The notes under the pieces are model-generated. The model was not told where the DNA came from and made no database searches. It saw only the letters and a program-made list of their open reading frames with translations. A stretch of 8,140 nt of DNA, from NCBI GenBank assembly GCA_036881805.1, contig JBAJNK010000076.1:1-8140 (forward strand). The letters run 5' to 3'. The stretch is from JANQLC01 sp036881805 (GTDB lineage: Bacteria; Bacteroidota; Bacteroidia; Flavobacteriales; JANQLC01). Positions 6,761 to 8,140 of this stretch are shown here, in pieces. A program made the position numbers and the translations under genes. Within the stretch, counting starts at the first letter, position 1, and each line of letters starts with the position of its first letter.

Positions 6761-7900
6761 TCACTTGACGGCAGCCCTATCGCGCACAACCGCTGCGTAA
6801 ACCGATTCGTATTGCGGCACGATCTCGTCTCGGTTAAACGCAGCTGCCACCCGACGAGCCTGGTTCTTAAATCGCTCTAAAATGGCATCGTCCCTTAGAA
6901 TTGAAATCCCGTGCTGAATCATGCGTTCAACCGCGCCCACCGGACTGAGAAAACCGGAGAATCCATTTCGATTCACCTCCCCCAACCCCCCGGCATCGCT
7001 AGAGACGACAGGCGTTCTAAAAGCCATGGCCTCCAAGGCGGCCAATCCGAAACTCTCCCTCTCGGCAGGCAGTAAAAACAAATCGGAATAGTGCAAAACC
7101 GCACCGACCTCAAGGCAATTGCCCAAAAATTTGACTTGCTTTGCGAGACCGAGTTCTCTTACCCGGTCTTCAGCGAGACGCTTTTCAGGCCCCTCACCCA
7201 CCATTAGGAGCACAGCGGGAATCTTCTTTTGAATGCCGTAAAAGATATCGATGACATCCCGTATTCGCTTCACCGGTCTAAAGTTGCTCACGTGCGTGAT
7301 GATTCGCTGATGTGCACCAGCCAAAGCCCCGCGTTCGCAACGCGTCGGATCGACAACCGTACCATCGAGATCGACAAAGTTGTAAATCACCTGAATGTCC
7401 TTCCGTACATCGAAGCATTCATAGGTTTCATCGCGCAAACTCCGGGAAACCGCCGTCACGGCATCGGATTGATTAATGCTAAAGGTAACCGCCGGCTTAT
7501 AGGAAGGCTGGTGGCCAACAGCGGTAATGTCCGTCCCGTGGAGGGTGGTGACAAAGGGTATGTATACGCCTTTTTCCCCGAGCATTCTCTGAGCCATATA
7601 AGCCGCATAAGCATGCGGAATGGCATAGTGTACGTGTAACAGCTCCAGTTTCTCCCGTTCGACCACCTCTACGAGTTTGCTGGAAAGCGTCAGCTCATAA
7701 GAAGGGTAGTCGAAGAGTGGATAATCCGAAACCATCACTTCGTGAAAGTGAATGCGATCCGTGAGCAATGAAAGCCTGACCGGCTGTGCGTGCGTGATAA
7801 AATGAACCCGATGCCCGCGCAAAGCCAGGCACTTGCCCAATTCCGTTGCCACTACGCCGCTACCCCCATAAGTGGGGTAACAAACCATCCCGATTTTCAT
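6761..7900 (-). CDS. bshA: N-acetyl-alpha-D-glucosaminyl L-malate synthase (BshA), bacillithiol synthesis
   Basis: A 379-residue GT-B glycosyltransferase of family GT4 that joins UDP-GlcNAc to L-malate, the first step of bacillithiol, the low-molecular-weight thiol of many Bacteroidota and Firmicutes. The start MKIGMVCYPTYGGSGVVATELG is characteristic of BshA: GGSG (12-15) is the phosphate loop. LHGTD (120-124), VSNFRPVKR (204-212) and the EX7E element ESFGLAALE (282-290), which binds the donor sugar, are all present. Length is normal and no signal or membrane segment is seen, so it is cytoplasmic. The ATG sits about 8 bases beyond the expected transcription start of a consensus promoter. The partner genes bshB and bshC are not in the window, as is usual when the pathway genes are scattered. 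Another GT4 transferase is unlikely given the N-terminus. Confidence 0.93.
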   Translation of the reverse strand: MKIGMVCYPTYGGSGVVATELGKCLALRGHRVHFITHAQPVRLSLLTDRIHFHEVMVSDYPLFDYPSYELTLSSKLVEVVEREKLELLHVHYAIPHAYAAYMAQRMLGEKGVYIPFVTTLHGTDITAVGHQPSYKPAVTFSINQSDAVTAVSRSLRDETYECFDVRKDIQVIYNFVDLDGTVVDPTRCERGALAGAHQRIITHVSNFRPVKRIRDVIDIFYGIQKKIPAVLLMVGEGPEKRLAEDRVRELGLAKQVKFLGNCLEVGAVLHYSDLFLLPAERESFGLAALEAMAFRTPVVSSDAGGLGEVNRNGFSGFLSPVGAVERMIQHGISILRDDAILERFKNQARRVAAAFNRDEIVPQYESVYAAVVRDRAAVK

Positions 7901-7914
7901 ACAAACGATTTTGA

Positions 7915-7949
7915 CAAAGGTACCCTAAAACCCAAATTATTCATTCAAA
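7915..7949 (-). promoter_or_regulatory. Bacteroidota-type promoter of bshA
   Basis: Minus-strand TACCTTTG (7922-7915) is an exact TAnnTTTG -7 box, with TTTG (7949-7946) 23 bases upstream as -33, at the long end of the reported spacing. Transcription would start near 7908, giving a very short leader before the ATG at 7900. Confidence 0.55.
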
Positions 7950-7969
7950 TACCCAAATCGCCGTGGTAG

Positions 7970-8140
7970 CCCACAGCAAAAATCAACAGGGTGTTTTTCA
8001 CATGAGACCCTTGCAGCTACCGCTCCGATGACACGACTAAAAAAACAAACCCGAGATAAATCCACGCCTCGGGAATCCGGCTGATGTTCCCGCTTTCACT
8101 GTGCAAAGGTTTTGCCCTGGCACACCATAAAAAATAAGCC
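7970..8140. repeat. Non-coding flank with fragments of the left-end repeat family
   Basis: No gene is seen here. Three A-rich cores resemble the anchors of the left array: aaaaatcaa (7978-7986), aaaaaaacaaa (8039-8049, shared with the terminator) and ataaaaaataa (8127-8137, identical to 194-204). The first is followed by a tttttcac segment at 7994, like the second anchor on the left. Spacing is irregular (about 61 and 88 bases), so these are at best scattered or decayed units. Confidence 0.35.
8039..8073 (-). terminator. Intrinsic terminator for a gene right of the window
   Basis: On the minus strand CCCGAG (8073-8068) pairs with CTCGGG (8055-8050) around a 12-base loop, followed directly by TTTGTTTTTTT (8049-8039). 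A GC-rich stem plus T-run is a classic Rho-independent terminator. It points leftward, so it would end a transcript entering from beyond 8140 and insulate the bshA promoter. Confidence 0.65.

Overview
The window looks like chromosomal DNA from a member of the Bacteroidota. All five protein families are at home in that phylum. Three gene starts are preceded by the phylum's characteristic -7 promoter box (TAnnTTTG) instead of an E. coli-type -10, starts are not preceded by clear Shine-Dalgarno sequences, and one gene (bshA) belongs to bacillithiol synthesis, which is common in the group. A gliding, sulfonolipid-making lineage is likely. I cannot name a genus.

Layout: every gene lies on the minus strand, so transcription runs right to left. 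At the right edge (7901-8140) is non-coding DNA with an intrinsic terminator for a gene outside the window, followed by the bshA promoter. bshA (6761-7900) is followed by a prolyl-oligopeptidase-family oligopeptidase B (4610-6661), which appears to have its own promoter. A 100-base gap carries a strong -7 box and a 10-base direct repeat. It opens a compact four-gene operon (500-4509): a cystathionine-beta-synthase-like enzyme (capA), a JmjC/cupin_8 Fe(II)/2-oxoglutarate oxygenase, a short-chain dehydrogenase (capC) and an alpha-oxoamine synthase (capB). Two 4-base stop/start overlaps and one 4-base gap link these genes. The left 480 bases are non-coding and built from about eleven degenerate tandem units of about 40 bases.

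How the genes work together: three of the four operon products match the capnine (sulfonolipid) pathway described for gliding Bacteroidetes. CapA makes L-cysteate from O-phosphoserine and sulfite, CapB condenses cysteate with a fatty acyl thioester to give 3-dehydrocapnine, and CapC reduces that to capnine. This parallels sphingolipid synthesis with a sulfonate head. The fourth gene, an apparently intact non-haem iron oxygenase lodged between capA and capC, has no assigned role that I know of and is the most interesting item: it may be an undescribed sulfonolipid-tailoring hydroxylase. The N-acyltransferase needed to complete N-acyl capnine is not in the window. bshA and the oligopeptidase look like independent housekeeping neighbours.
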